Shown here: in pieces, positions 30,573 to 39,516 of the stretch
How the letters are laid out: every line of letters begins with the position of its first letter
How positions within the stretch are numbered: position 1 is the first letter of the stretch
Assembly (NCBI GenBank): GCA_003162425.1
Contig: PMOK01000120.1
Location: forward strand, 1-40,436
Direction: 5' to 3'
Source of the DNA: Bryobacterales bacterium
Lineage (GTDB): Bacteria > Acidobacteriota > Terriglobia > Bryobacterales > Bryobacteraceae
Length of the DNA: 40,436 bases
Translations under genes and position numbers: made by a program
Notes under the pieces: model-generated
What the model was told of the DNA's origin: nothing
Seen by the model: the letters and a program-made list of their open reading frames with translations, nothing else
The model's database searches: none

Positions 30573-31670
30573 ATGCCAACCGGCCCTATCGTGATCGCCG
30601 GCGCCGGAATCATCGGCACGTCCATCGGCTACCATCTTGCCAGGCGGGGCGCGAAGGTTACAATCCTTGACGCAGTGCAACCCGGTTCCGGCGCCACCGG
30701 GAAATCTCTCGGCTGGATCAACGCCACCTTTTCAAAGCGGCCTCGCGCGTACTTCGACCTGAATTACGCCGGCATCGCGGCCTGGCGTCGTCTCCACCTG
30801 GAACTCGCAGGTGAATTGAATGTCCAGTGGGGCGGGAGTGTGGCATGGTTTCCACCCGGGCCTGAGGCAGAAGAACTACGCGTCAACGTCCGCAACCACC
30901 AGCAATGGGGCTATGCGGCCCACATGATTTCCGAAAGTGAACTTCATGGATTATTGCCGCTGGTATCGCCGGGCGAAATCGCGGCCGCCTGCCACTCGGA
31001 ACATGAGGGCGCCGTGGATCCGCTGGAGGTCCTGACTATCCTGCTGGAAAAAGCAAAGGGATTCGGCGCGGAGATCCGATTCCCCTGCCACGTCACCGGC
31101 ATTGGCCTGACGAGAGATCGGATTCAAAGCATTCAGACCACGGATGGCTCGCTCGAAGCCAGCGTATTCGTGCTCGCGTGCGGCGTCGGCTCGCCCGCTC
31201 TTGCGCGAATGGCAGGCATCGAAGTGCCGTTGAAGGATTCGCCAGGAGTGCTGTTGCACACCGCACCCGCAGCCCGGCTGATCCATCGCGTGGTGCTCGC
31301 GCCCGGCACTCACTTCAAGCAAGCGCTGGATGGGCGAATCGTCGCAGGTGGCCAGATCGTGGCCGGCGTAGGTACTGCAATCACAGAGGCCAGCATGGAG
31401 CAAGCCGACGAGATCGGCCGCCTGATCGGGCTATTCTTGCCAAACGTGAAAGATGTGCCGGTGGAACGTGTCACGTTGGGCTACCGCGTGATGCCGCGAG
31501 ATGAGTACCCGATTCTAGGTTTCGCTCCAGCTTGTCCCAACCTTTATGTGGCCGCGACGCACAGTGGCGTGACGCTAGCGCCGTTGATCGGCGAGCTCGC
31601 GTCAATCGAGATCCTGGACGGCGTCCCAGTGGAAATGCTCGAGCCCTACCGCCCGTCGCGCTTCGCATGA
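30573..31670 (+). CDS. FAD-dependent oxidoreductase (DAO family)
   Basis: From ATG 30573 the product is 365 residues. The Rossmann FAD motif is PIVIAGAGIIGTSIGYHLAR with GxGxxG at residues 10-15, and the acidic residue at the end of strand 2 is in KVTILDAVQPGSGATGKSLG. The latter is typical of glycine/D-amino-acid oxidases and sarcosine-oxidase-like enzymes. ASVFVLACGVGSPALARMAG and the C-terminal ILGFAPACPNLYVAATHSGV with TLAPLIGELASIEILDG complete the FAD domain. The substrate is probably an amine or amino acid; none can be named. It seems to be transcribed alone. Confidence 0.93.
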   Translation: MPTGPIVIAGAGIIGTSIGYHLARRGAKVTILDAVQPGSGATGKSLGWINATFSKRPRAYFDLNYAGIAAWRRLHLELAGELNVQWGGSVAWFPPGPEAEELRVNVRNHQQWGYAAHMISESELHGLLPLVSPGEIAAACHSEHEGAVDPLEVLTILLEKAKGFGAEIRFPCHVTGIGLTRDRIQSIQTTDGSLEASVFVLACGVGSPALARMAGIEVPLKDSPGVLLHTAPAARLIHRVVLAPGTHFKQALDGRIVAGGQIVAGVGTAITEASMEQADEIGRLIGLFLPNVKDVPVERVTLGYRVMPRDEYPILGFAPACPNLYVAATHSGVTLAPLIGELASIEILDGVPVEMLEPYRPSRFA

Positions 31671-31780
31671 ATTTTCTTATTCGCCTCTATTCGCGTTCAT
31701 TCGCGGCCAGATTAAGTTTGGGCGCGCCCGCCCTGTAGAATGGAAAGTCAGGATGCTGGCTACAGCCGAAACTTTGCGGC

Positions 31781-32584
31781 ATGATTGAAATCTTGCGGCA
31801 CCTGCGCCCAGGGGCGCGCGTATTGGATCTCGGCGCCCTGACCGGCAGTTTCCCCACGGATTACTGCCCGGGTGCGGTTGTGGTGAGAGTGGACCTCGAG
31901 CTACCGGCCCCCGGAACTTGCGAAGGTTTCGTTCAAGCGGATGCGGGATGCCTTCCTTTTCCTGATCGTTGCTTTGACGCTGTCATCGCGAATCACAGCC
32001 TGGAGCATATTCGGGGGCTTTCCGCCGCCTTGGGCGAGATGGGCCGTGTCGTCCGTCCTGACGGAAGCCTGTTTGTTGCGGTGCCCGACGCATCCACGTT
32101 CTCGGACCGCCTCTTTCGTTGGGTCTACCAGGACGACAGTGGACACATCAATGCGTTTTGCTCGGCCGATGCACTTGCGGCCGATATCACGCGCGCCACC
32201 GGCCTCAAGCTCAATACTGCTCGCGCGCTCTATTCCTCTTTCGAATACCTGAATCGCTATTACTTTCCGGCTGGTACGTCCTGGCGGCTCCGCGCCGCCG
32301 GCAACGGCAATCGCCGTTCGATCATTGCTCTGAGCTATGCCACTCGCCGGTTCGATCGCGTCTTCCATACGCGCACCAGCGCTTACGGTTGGGCCTTCTA
32401 CTTTGGAAACATTCGCGAACAAATCGAACAGGGGTCCTGGAGCAATGTGTGCGTCGGATGCGGAGCCGGGCACCCGGCCTCGGGACTCCTCGCGAGCAAC
32501 CTGGTGCGCCGCCGATGGCTTTTCTTCAAAGCCTATTCATGTCCCTCCTGCGGCTCGTTGAACCTGTTTACGCGCGACAAATAA
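31781..32584 (+). CDS. Class I SAM methyltransferase with C-terminal zinc ribbon
   Basis: ATG 31781 gives 267 residues. Motif I is ARVLDLGALTGSFPTDYCPG, and motif II has VVRVDLELPAP. Motif III is FPDRCFDAVIANHSLEHIRG and motif IV GEMGRVVRPDGSLFVAVPDA. The last ~45 residues hold CVGCGAG and CPSCGSLNLF, four cysteines spaced for a zinc ribbon, which is unusual as a C-terminal addition and may bind substrate or partner. YQDDSGHINAFCSADALAAD resembles the cap region of sugar- or lipid-carrier methyltransferases. It converges on the giant Ig-like gene with an 18-base gap. Confidence 0.85.
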   Translation: MIEILRHLRPGARVLDLGALTGSFPTDYCPGAVVVRVDLELPAPGTCEGFVQADAGCLPFPDRCFDAVIANHSLEHIRGLSAALGEMGRVVRPDGSLFVAVPDASTFSDRLFRWVYQDDSGHINAFCSADALAADITRATGLKLNTARALYSSFEYLNRYYFPAGTSWRLRAAGNGNRRSIIALSYATRRFDRVFHTRTSAYGWAFYFGNIREQIEQGSWSNVCVGCGAGHPASGLLASNLVRRRWLFFKAYSCPSCGSLNLFTRDK

Positions 32585-32602
32585 AGTTCTTTGACCCCGA
32601 GA

Positions 32603-35600
32603 TTATTTCGAGACCGGCAGCCGTGTGGCGTTCGAGGACACACCGTTCTGGCTTACGATCAGTGTCTGGTCACCTGTTCCGGCATTGATTGGAACTTGGA
32701 AATTGACCTGATACAGGCCCACTAATCCTGGAACGAGACCGGCAAACTGCACGGATGCGGCTTGTCCATCCAACGTGACAGTGGGTGCGGCCGTGACTTC
32801 AGCATACGGCGGACTGCCGGGCGCTGGGCTACCCGATTTCACCGCCGGATTTGTTGCTCCCATGCCCGAAAGGTAAATCACCACAACCTCGCCTTGTTTG
32901 GCCGGGCTACTCTCGGTAATATAAGCCGAACCTACGCCGTGTTGCGCGATCACCAGGCCGTCGGGGTTGGCGTCAACACCCAATTGAATGGGGGAAATAT
33001 CAGTCATGACTGGTACCGACAAAGCTCCATTCAAGATAGCGATCACCGGGTATTGCTGGTTCGGCGTCAATTCGGCGTCGAACTGGACATTCACCTGGCC
33101 GCTGCTGACGTAGTAGAGCGGAGCCTGATAAGGGCCCACGATCAGACTGCTGCCCTGGAAGCTGGTGGGTAGCGGGAGCCCGCTGGTGTTACCCTTCGCG
33201 GTTGCAAGGCCGCTGCCGTAAACCTCCACGATCATTCCTGGCGCCAGCGCTCCGGCTGGGACACGATTGAACGTGTTCACCGTTCCGTTCTCGGATATGA
33301 CTGGCGGCGCGTTTTGGTTTTGATTGATGGTTCCAATCAACTGAACCATGGCCGGCTTGAGTGTGGTGGATTGGGCTTGGACGGTCACGGCCATTTGTGC
33401 GGACACCGTGCCCGGCTGCCAAGTGGCGGAGTAAGCGCCTGGCTGGGTTCCACCGAGCATAAGCGGCGCGTCGCCGTTAGAGAAACTCGCGCTTACGGAG
33501 GCGTTGGGTACGTTGTTGCCGCAGTCATCGTTCAGTTGAACGGTCAAAGCGGCTGGCCATCCCGCGGGAACCGCGAAATTATTCACCAGCCCAATCTCGG
33601 TCAGCGCCAATGCGGAAGGCGTGCAGCTACCTGCGGCCCCAACCGCCCTGCCAGTGACCGCTTTCTCCGCTGCGATCGAGCCCGCTGGTTCAACAATAAA
33701 CGTGATGTTTACGGACCGCAGCGCGCCGGACATTGAAATATCCGCCTCGCCGCTATAAATCCCAGCGATTAGTTGCGTCGCATCCACCGTCAACGTTACC
33801 TCGCCGGGAGTCTGTCCGGTCGAGGTGCCAGTCGACGGATTTACAGTCAGCCAATTCGTGCCGTCGGCCGTCGAAACAGATACCTGGAACGCAACCGGGG
33901 AAGCGCTGCTGGTATTGATATTCACTATTTGTCCGGTGGCAACAGCTTGACCCGAGGGTCCTATGAAGACCACCCCGGCCGGCGAAGGATCCGGCAGCGC
34001 AGGCGTTCCTGGATTGGCAAGATCCAAAACCAAAACCACATATAACGGCGAATTCAGCGCTGAGCTCGATATTTCGAGTAGCCCATAATAGCCGCCCGCC
34101 GGCATTTGGAGCGCACTCGCTGTGGGAGTGAGCACCAACGTGCCAGGATTGGATGGCGTGGCGCTGCCACTCGAAGCGCTGGCCGAGAAGTATTGCGAGC
34201 CGCTCACGAACTGGGCTGTCCACGTCAGGCTGGACCCGGCGTCGCCCGAATCCAGTATCTGCACGGTCTGCGGATTGGAGAATCCACCACCGGAGCGGGC
34301 CTGGAACCGTTCGCCCGTCACGCTCAATTCGAGGATTGCGCCGGCGCCGGATACGAATAGCGCCACGGGAACCGACACAGGGGCCGCGTTTGAGGAGAAC
34401 AGGATCACGTCGTGATAGCTGCCTACCTGTAAGCCCTTCGTATTGACTTGAACCTGCAGGAAGACAGTCGAATTAGGGACCGTCGCTCCCGACGCGGGCT
34501 TCACGCCGGTAATCCAGGAACTGTTGTTCTGAACGAACGTGGTGAAGCTGATCGGGCCCCCGCCGCCTGTGTTACGGACACCCAGTGTCTCCACCAAGGT
34601 TCCCGGCGTTGCAACTCGCGCCGCGAAATGCAACGTGTTCGGTGTCACCTGTAACTGTGGCGCCGCGCTGGCAATGTTAAGCGTCACCATAACAACGATC
34701 GCGTTTCCGGAAGTATCGATAACCTGTACTCGCGCATTCGAAGTTTGCGTGGCTAGCGTGCCTTGGTTCACCGTCACCACCAGCCTCGCCGGAGCGGTTG
34801 GATTCAGGGGCGTCACAGTGATCCAGCTAGGCGCGGGTATGCCAGCGCCGCCGTCCACCGTGACGTGGAAATTCATCGGTTGCGTACCGATAGGCGTGAC
34901 GTCAATGAATTGAGGTGCCGGCGCGTCGCCTTCAAACGCCGCGGAGAAAGTAAGCGCGGTAGGTGAAACCACGAGCAGCGGACCAGCGCTCACGAAGGTA
35001 ACCGTGAAGTTCATGCTCACCGCAATGTTCAGACTGTCCGTTACAGTCACGGTCATCGTAAACGTTCCCACGGTGGGCGAACCGTTCAGAACGCCGGCCG
35101 GGCTCAGTTGAAAGCCTGACGGGGCATCCGGCGTCGAGAAGACATAGGGCGCCGCTCCTCCCGTAGCCGCGAATGTCTCGGAATAAGTCACTCCGGCTGT
35201 GCCCCCCGGTAGCGGGGAAGCGGTGGTAAAAGCCAGTGCCGGATTGATGGTTATCGAATAGCTTTGCGTGGCGATAGCGCCAGTGCTGTCCGTCACTTGG
35301 ATGGTGAAATCGAATGGTCCCGCCACGGTGGGCGTGCCGCTGATAAGGCCCGACTTCGAATCGATGGTGACGCCAGTGGGGAAATTGCCGCCTTTGACTG
35401 ACCAGGTGATCGGAGCGACTCCGCCAGTCACTACAAGCGACTCCCGGTAGATCGAATTCAGGTCGCCGTTCGGCAATGTCGCTTGTAAGAGACAAAGGGA
35501 CGAAACCGTGAGCGAAAAAGTCTGGACAGCGAAGACATTGTAGGTTTGGCTGAGGGCCTCGATGGTGAAACTGAATGGCCCCCCAGCGGTCGGCGTACCG

Positions 35601-36082
35601 CTGAGTACGCCTGCTTGAGCGTTCAGGATGAGACCAGGGGGCGCGGACGAGTCGGAAAATGACCAGTTAATTGGTGGCGGCGGGGCATCGGAGACCACGA
35701 ACGTCTGCGAATAAAAGCTGCAGGTGCTCCCACCCGGTAATGTCGGAGGCGTACCGATTTTCATGACATCGATAGTAAATTGCTTGCCGACGGTGTTCGA
35801 TGTCTGCGTATCGGTGACTTTGACCGTGACGGAAAATGCGCCGGCAGAGGTCGGGCTGCCCTCAATGCGGTGGAGGTCCCCGTTGAAAAACAGCCCGGGG
35901 GCGGGCGGCGATGGATTGACGCTGTACGTGTAGTCGCCTGAGCCGCCGGTGGCTGTGATTGGTGCAAGGTATTCCTGGCCTACGCCTCCAAAAGGGAGCG
36001 ATGTGTTTGATATGGCAAGTTGTGCCAACAAGGGGCTCGAAACCGTGACAAGGGCAACAAGGACCAAACCAGTGACGCGCAT
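32603..36082 (-). CDS. Giant secreted Ig-like repeat protein with TIGR03437 C terminus
   Basis: The start is ATG 36082 (RVTGLVLVALVTVSSPLLAQ, a signal peptide), giving 1159 residues. About five putative-Ig (He_PIG) modules follow, each with a xxLPxGxxGxxYxxxLxxxGG-type start and LSGTPTxxGxFxFTIxVTD end (for example VLSGTPTAGGPFSFTI, LISGTPTVAGPFDFTI). About five BACON-like/abnormal-spindle-like modules occupy the middle (LVVSPTALTFSAAFEGDAP, LQVTPNTLHFAARVATPGT, LTVNPSTGTSTGQTPGEV). The last ~230 residues are TIGR03437: RVPAGALAPGMIVEVYGSGL, APLYYVSSGQVNVQFDAELT and GEVVVIYLSGMGATNPAV. It is a surface or secreted adhesin-like protein. It diverges from the rhodanese gene. Confidence 0.92.
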   Translation of the reverse strand: MRVTGLVLVALVTVSSPLLAQLAISNTSLPFGGVGQEYLAPITATGGSGDYTYSVNPSPPAPGLFFNGDLHRIEGSPTSAGAFSVTVKVTDTQTSNTVGKQFTIDVMKIGTPPTLPGGSTCSFYSQTFVVSDAPPPPINWSFSDSSAPPGLILNAQAGVLSGTPTAGGPFSFTIEALSQTYNVFAVQTFSLTVSSLCLLQATLPNGDLNSIYRESLVVTGGVAPITWSVKGGNFPTGVTIDSKSGLISGTPTVAGPFDFTIQVTDSTGAIATQSYSITINPALAFTTASPLPGGTAGVTYSETFAATGGAAPYVFSTPDAPSGFQLSPAGVLNGSPTVGTFTMTVTVTDSLNIAVSMNFTVTFVSAGPLLVVSPTALTFSAAFEGDAPAPQFIDVTPIGTQPMNFHVTVDGGAGIPAPSWITVTPLNPTAPARLVVTVNQGTLATQTSNARVQVIDTSGNAIVVMVTLNIASAAPQLQVTPNTLHFAARVATPGTLVETLGVRNTGGGGPISFTTFVQNNSSWITGVKPASGATVPNSTVFLQVQVNTKGLQVGSYHDVILFSSNAAPVSVPVALFVSGAGAILELSVTGERFQARSGGGFSNPQTVQILDSGDAGSSLTWTAQFVSGSQYFSASASSGSATPSNPGTLVLTPTASALQMPAGGYYGLLEISSSALNSPLYVVLVLDLANPGTPALPDPSPAGVVFIGPSGQAVATGQIVNINTSSASPVAFQVSVSTADGTNWLTVNPSTGTSTGQTPGEVTLTVDATQLIAGIYSGEADISMSGALRSVNITFIVEPAGSIAAEKAVTGRAVGAAGSCTPSALALTEIGLVNNFAVPAGWPAALTVQLNDDCGNNVPNASVSASFSNGDAPLMLGGTQPGAYSATWQPGTVSAQMAVTVQAQSTTLKPAMVQLIGTINQNQNAPPVISENGTVNTFNRVPAGALAPGMIVEVYGSGLATAKGNTSGLPLPTSFQGSSLIVGPYQAPLYYVSSGQVNVQFDAELTPNQQYPVIAILNGALSVPVMTDISPIQLGVDANPDGLVIAQHGVGSAYITESSPAKQGEVVVIYLSGMGATNPAVKSGSPAPGSPPYAEVTAAPTVTLDGQAASVQFAGLVPGLVGLYQVNFQVPINAGTGDQTLIVSQNGVSSNATRLPVSK

Positions 36083-36189
36083 GGCTCTTATTCTACGGCA
36101 GATCGGCCCTGCTGCAACCATGATCCATTCTAATGCGTCTGTTTAAGCAGAGAAGCGTAGGGCATTTCCAAACTTCTCCTCCTCTGGTT

Positions 36190-36225
36190 GGCGCGGTCCT
36201 TTCTGTCATGGACCGCGCCGTTTTT
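36190..36225 (+). terminator. Rho-independent terminator upstream of the rhodanese gene
   Basis: GGCGCGGTCC (36190-36199) pairs with GGACCGCGCC (36210-36219), a perfect 10-base-pair stem, followed by TTTTT at 36221-36225. This is the clearest terminator in the window. No plus-strand gene lies upstream, since the nearest upstream gene (start 36082) reads away on minus. It would therefore stop a short leader RNA starting between about 36083 and 36189. Confidence 0.8.
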
Positions 36226-36239
36226 GTTAAAAGGACCGC
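36193..36239 (+). promoter_or_regulatory. Competing antiterminator-like hairpin
   Basis: GCGGTCCTTT (36193-36202), part of the left arm of the terminator, is also the perfect complement of AAAGGACCGC (36230-36239) downstream. The two pairings exclude each other. This is the arrangement expected of an attenuator that chooses between a terminator and a read-through form, ahead of the rhodanese start at 36259. No known riboswitch consensus was recognised upstream. Confidence 0.45.
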
Positions 36240-36258
36240 CGGGCGTTATCATTATTTC

Positions 36259-36606
36259 GTGCCGCAAACGGTTCTCCCACTCGAAATTCCGCCTCGGGAA
36301 ATCAAGCGCCGCCTGGACTCCGGAGAGAAGCTAACGCTGATCGACGTTCGCGAACCCTCCGAATTCGCGCAGGCACGCATTGAGAATGCCGAGCTGGTTC
36401 CCATGCGTACCGTCCCGGCCGAATTGTCCCGGCTTGACGCCCTCGCCGACGTAGAAACGCTCATCGTCTTCTGCCACCACGGCGTTCGCAGCTTGAATGT
36501 CGTCAATTGGCTGCGCGAGCAAGGTGTGGACGCCTGCCAGAGCATGGCCGGCGGCATCGACCGCTGGAGCCTCGAAATCGACCCATCCGTGCCCCGCTAT
36601 TCCTGA
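36259..36606 (+). CDS. Single-domain rhodanese (sulfurtransferase)
   Basis: I choose GTG 36259, giving 115 residues starting PQTVLPLEIPPREIKRRLDS; the frame is open further upstream, with an ATG at 36208 inside the terminator loop. The domain is complete: LIDVREPSEFAQARIENAEL, VPMRTVPAELSRLDALADVE, then the active-site loop VFCHHGVRSLNVVNWLREQG with the catalytic Cys, and SMAGGIDRWS at the end. Such proteins carry persulfide sulfur, often for thiamin, molybdenum cofactor or tRNA thiolation. The genome has a molybdopterin synthase (24.0-24.7 kb), but linkage is not close. Confidence 0.9.
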   Translation: MPQTVLPLEIPPREIKRRLDSGEKLTLIDVREPSEFAQARIENAELVPMRTVPAELSRLDALADVETLIVFCHHGVRSLNVVNWLREQGVDACQSMAGGIDRWSLEIDPSVPRYS

Positions 36607-36640
36607 GACCTTCCCCGCCAATTCGCCACTACCTCTTGCG

Positions 36641-37432
36641 ATGCGTCACGTTGTCCTTCTGGCCGCGGCGCTTGGTCTGGGCCCGGCGCTCTGCGGCCAG
36701 ACCAATTACGGGCCCTCTTACACCGCCGCCGGGATTGTAAACGCAGCCGACAATCAGGTCGGCCCTCTTGCTCCGAACACCATCGCCTCGATCTACGGCG
36801 TGCGTCTGTCCTACGTCACTCAAGCGATTAGCCCGAATGACATCGATGGAGGTGTGCTCCCCACGGTTCTGCCCGGAACGGGCGTTCACGTACTGGTCGG
36901 AAACCTGCCGGCCACCATCTATTACGTTTCACCGGACCAAATCAACTTCCTGGTGCCGGCCAACTTGTTACCTGCTCCGTCCACCGTGCAAGTCGTGTTG
37001 GAAGGTCAGGCCGGGCCGGCTGTTCAGATCACGCTCGCCGCCGCTTCGCCAGCCTTGTTCCAACTCGACGATGTAAATGCCGTCGCCATTCTGCCGGACG
37101 GAACTGTGACTACGCCGCAGGCGCCCGCCAAGCCGGGTGACATCATTCTTCTGTACGCCACCGGTCTCGGTCAGACACTGCCCCCGGTTCCATACGGTCA
37201 GGTGTTCGATCAGGCAGCCCCGCTCGAACAGCTTGCCGATTTCAAACTCGTGCTGGACGGCGTCACGGCGGAATCGGACGCAGTTGCCTATGCCGGAATC
37301 GCGCCGGGTTTCGCGGGTCTGTATCAGATTAACGTGATACTGCCGAAGTCCACGCAGGCGAATCCGGAAATTCAGATCGGCTTCGGCAAGCAACTCAGCA
37401 AGGCGGGAGTCCACCTGCCCGTTGCGCTGTAG
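36641..37432 (+). CDS. Secreted protein with TIGR03437 domain
   Basis: ATG 36641 gives 263 residues, nearly all TIGR03437. The signal peptide is RHVVLLAAALGLGPALCGQ. GIVNAADNQVGPLAPNTIAS with IYGVRLSYVTQAI is the start of the domain, then VLVGNLPATIYYVSPDQINF, VPANLLPAPSTVQVVLEGQA, GDIILLYATGLGQTLPPVPY and GFAGLYQINVILPKSTQANP. The giant protein at 32.6-36.1 kb ends with the same domain, and the two could be related by domain exchange. The function of the domain is not established. It follows the rhodanese gene by 34 bases. Confidence 0.93.
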   Translation: MRHVVLLAAALGLGPALCGQTNYGPSYTAAGIVNAADNQVGPLAPNTIASIYGVRLSYVTQAISPNDIDGGVLPTVLPGTGVHVLVGNLPATIYYVSPDQINFLVPANLLPAPSTVQVVLEGQAGPAVQITLAAASPALFQLDDVNAVAILPDGTVTTPQAPAKPGDIILLYATGLGQTLPPVPYGQVFDQAAPLEQLADFKLVLDGVTAESDAVAYAGIAPGFAGLYQINVILPKSTQANPEIQIGFGKQLSKAGVHLPVAL

Positions 37433-37439
37433 CCTCTCT

Positions 37440-39464
37440 TTACCTGGTAGCTTCTGTCCCCGCGCCCGTAGAGCCCAGGTATTCTCTCAGCCAGCCCACC
37501 CAACGGCGATCCACGTCGCGTAAGCGCACCGGATCAGACGGGCTGTGACCACCCACCGGGTAAGCGAAAAACTTGGCCGGCACTCCATTGTCTTTCAGAG
37601 CGTGATAGAGCTCGAAGGATTGCGTGATAGGCACCCGGTAATCGCCCGTGTCGGACAGGATGAGCGTGGGAGCTTTGATTTTGCTCGCGTAGGTGATGGG
37701 AGATTGCTCCAAATAAGCCGCCATGTGATCGCCCACGTACGGTGAGCCTCCGAAGGCAGCGCCCCTCCGCACATTCGCGTCGCCCAGATTGTATTGATCC
37801 ACCCAATTGGTAACGGCGGCGCCGGCGATGGCAACTTTCCAAACCGGAAAGTGACCCAGCAGCCAGGTGGTCATGTATCCGCCATAAGACCAGCCGGAAA
37901 CCGCCATGCGGTTTTCATCCACGAAGCCGCGTTTCTTGAGCAACTCCACGCCCGACATGACATCCCGGCCCGGACCGTCTCCCGAATCGTTCCAGATGGC
38001 GGCTTGGAACGCGTTGCCCAGATTGTCGCTGCCCCGATAGTTCGGTTCGAAGATCACCCATCCGTTGGCAGCCAGCATCTGCGACCGCGAGGAAAAAACC
38101 TCCTTCGATGCCGACCGCGGCCCGCCATGAATATACAGCACCAGCGGATACTTGCGGCCCGGCGCAAAATCCGGGGGATACGTAACCACTCCATCCATGG
38201 AAAATCCATCCGGGCCTTGCCATTCGATAGTCTCGGTCTTTCCTAGTTCGAGCGCCGCTACTTCCTGGTTGAACTCGGTGAGCCGCTTCACCGGTCCAGC
38301 GGCTGAGGCCAGGTAGTACAGCTCAGCCGGATGTTGCGGCTCGCTGCCCGCGAATGCGATTTCGCCGCGCGGACCCACCGCGACATCCACCCAGAATGTG
38401 GAGTTGGGACAGGCTTTGCCGAGCGGTACGCGCCGCGCTGCCCCGCCATCCAACGGTTGAATCCAGAGGCCAACCGTAGTCCCTTCGTTTGCGCCAACCA
38501 GCAGCGATTTGCCGTCCGGTGTCCAAATGGCGCGCTGGATATTGCGATCGATGCCCTTCGTCGCATTGGTGCCTTCGCCGCCCGCCGCTGGAACCCAGTA
38601 GGCTTCGTTCACGTTCTTGGTTTCTCCGTCGCGCGGAAACCAGTAGGCGATGCGCGTGCCATCGGGCGAGAAAATGGGATAACCCTCGTGCTTGGTCCGG
38701 CCGGTGAGCCCATGAATCTCACCGCTTTCGACGTCGAGAATCTGCAGCGTGCTGCGGTCGCCGTCGCCCGAGTGCGGCGTCTCCACCTCCACGAATGCGA
38801 TAGACCGGCCATCGGGCGACCACGCAATCGGCGAGGCAGGAGAACTCGGCGGATGGCTGATGGGCAGCGTCCATGCACCCGAAGTGAGACGATGCGCCTC
38901 GCCTCCCTCCGATGGCAGCAGCCATAAATGCGTCGGCAGGGCTGCTTCCTTCACCAGGAAATCATCGTTGCCGACTTCGAACGAATCGTTGAACTTTTCT
39001 TCGCCGGTCTTCTTGGGAGGTTCATCAGCAGCCGCGAACGCGATCATCTTTCCGTCCGGCCGCCACGCGAATTGCTGGACGCCAACAGCCGATTTGGTGA
39101 CCTGAACCGCATCGCCGCCAGTCATGGGCATCACGAATATCTGAGGCTTGGCGTTGACGCCCGTGGCCAGAAACGCCAACCGATCGCCCGATGGCGACCA
39201 GCGCGGTGAACTGACAGCACGCCGGTCGTGAGTTAAAGTCCGTTGCCGGCCGTCAGAAGCGTCCACCAGGATAAGGTCCGCATCGTAGCGATCCTCGGCG
39301 AAATTGGGACGTGAAACCACGATCACAATGGACTTCCCGTCCGGTGAGATCTGCGGATCCGCCACGCGCCGGATCTTATCCAAATGCCCAACGTCGAAGC
39401 GGTTGGCGCCGAACCCCGGCAGGCACAAAAAAACTACGGAAGCGATACCGACGGTTAGTTTCAT
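37440..39464 (-). CDS. Secreted S9 prolyl-oligopeptidase-family peptidase
   Basis: ATG 39464 has GGAGGG five bases upstream, and the longer frame is not needed; the product is 674 residues. The signal peptide is KLTVGIASVVFLCLPGFGA. Residues ~35-400 form a TolB/WD40-like beta-propeller (ISPDGKSIVIVVSRPNF, RWSPSGDRLAFLATG, FAWRPDGKMIAFAAAD). Residues ~420-674 are an alpha/beta hydrolase: YPLVLYIHGGPRSAS, nucleophile in VSGWSYGGYMTTWLLGHFP (near Ser525), Asp in LSDTGDYRVPITQ (near 607) and His in PVGGHSPSDPV (near 639). It is an acylaminoacyl-peptidase/dipeptidyl-peptidase type that would cut short peptides in the periplasm. Confidence 0.95.
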   Translation of the reverse strand: MKLTVGIASVVFLCLPGFGANRFDVGHLDKIRRVADPQISPDGKSIVIVVSRPNFAEDRYDADLILVDASDGRQRTLTHDRRAVSSPRWSPSGDRLAFLATGVNAKPQIFVMPMTGGDAVQVTKSAVGVQQFAWRPDGKMIAFAAADEPPKKTGEEKFNDSFEVGNDDFLVKEAALPTHLWLLPSEGGEAHRLTSGAWTLPISHPPSSPASPIAWSPDGRSIAFVEVETPHSGDGDRSTLQILDVESGEIHGLTGRTKHEGYPIFSPDGTRIAYWFPRDGETKNVNEAYWVPAAGGEGTNATKGIDRNIQRAIWTPDGKSLLVGANEGTTVGLWIQPLDGGAARRVPLGKACPNSTFWVDVAVGPRGEIAFAGSEPQHPAELYYLASAAGPVKRLTEFNQEVAALELGKTETIEWQGPDGFSMDGVVTYPPDFAPGRKYPLVLYIHGGPRSASKEVFSSRSQMLAANGWVIFEPNYRGSDNLGNAFQAAIWNDSGDGPGRDVMSGVELLKKRGFVDENRMAVSGWSYGGYMTTWLLGHFPVWKVAIAGAAVTNWVDQYNLGDANVRRGAAFGGSPYVGDHMAAYLEQSPITYASKIKAPTLILSDTGDYRVPITQSFELYHALKDNGVPAKFFAYPVGGHSPSDPVRLRDVDRRWVGWLREYLGSTGAGTEATR

Positions 39465-39516
39465 TCGTCCCTCCCCTGAAGTGTATTGTAGCCCCGCGCG
39501 TGAGCAAGGGGACGTT

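Noticed and set aside
32762-34446. Several long frames opposite the giant Ig-like gene
   Set aside because: Shadows caused by high GC; no motif, and the minus-strand protein is well supported.
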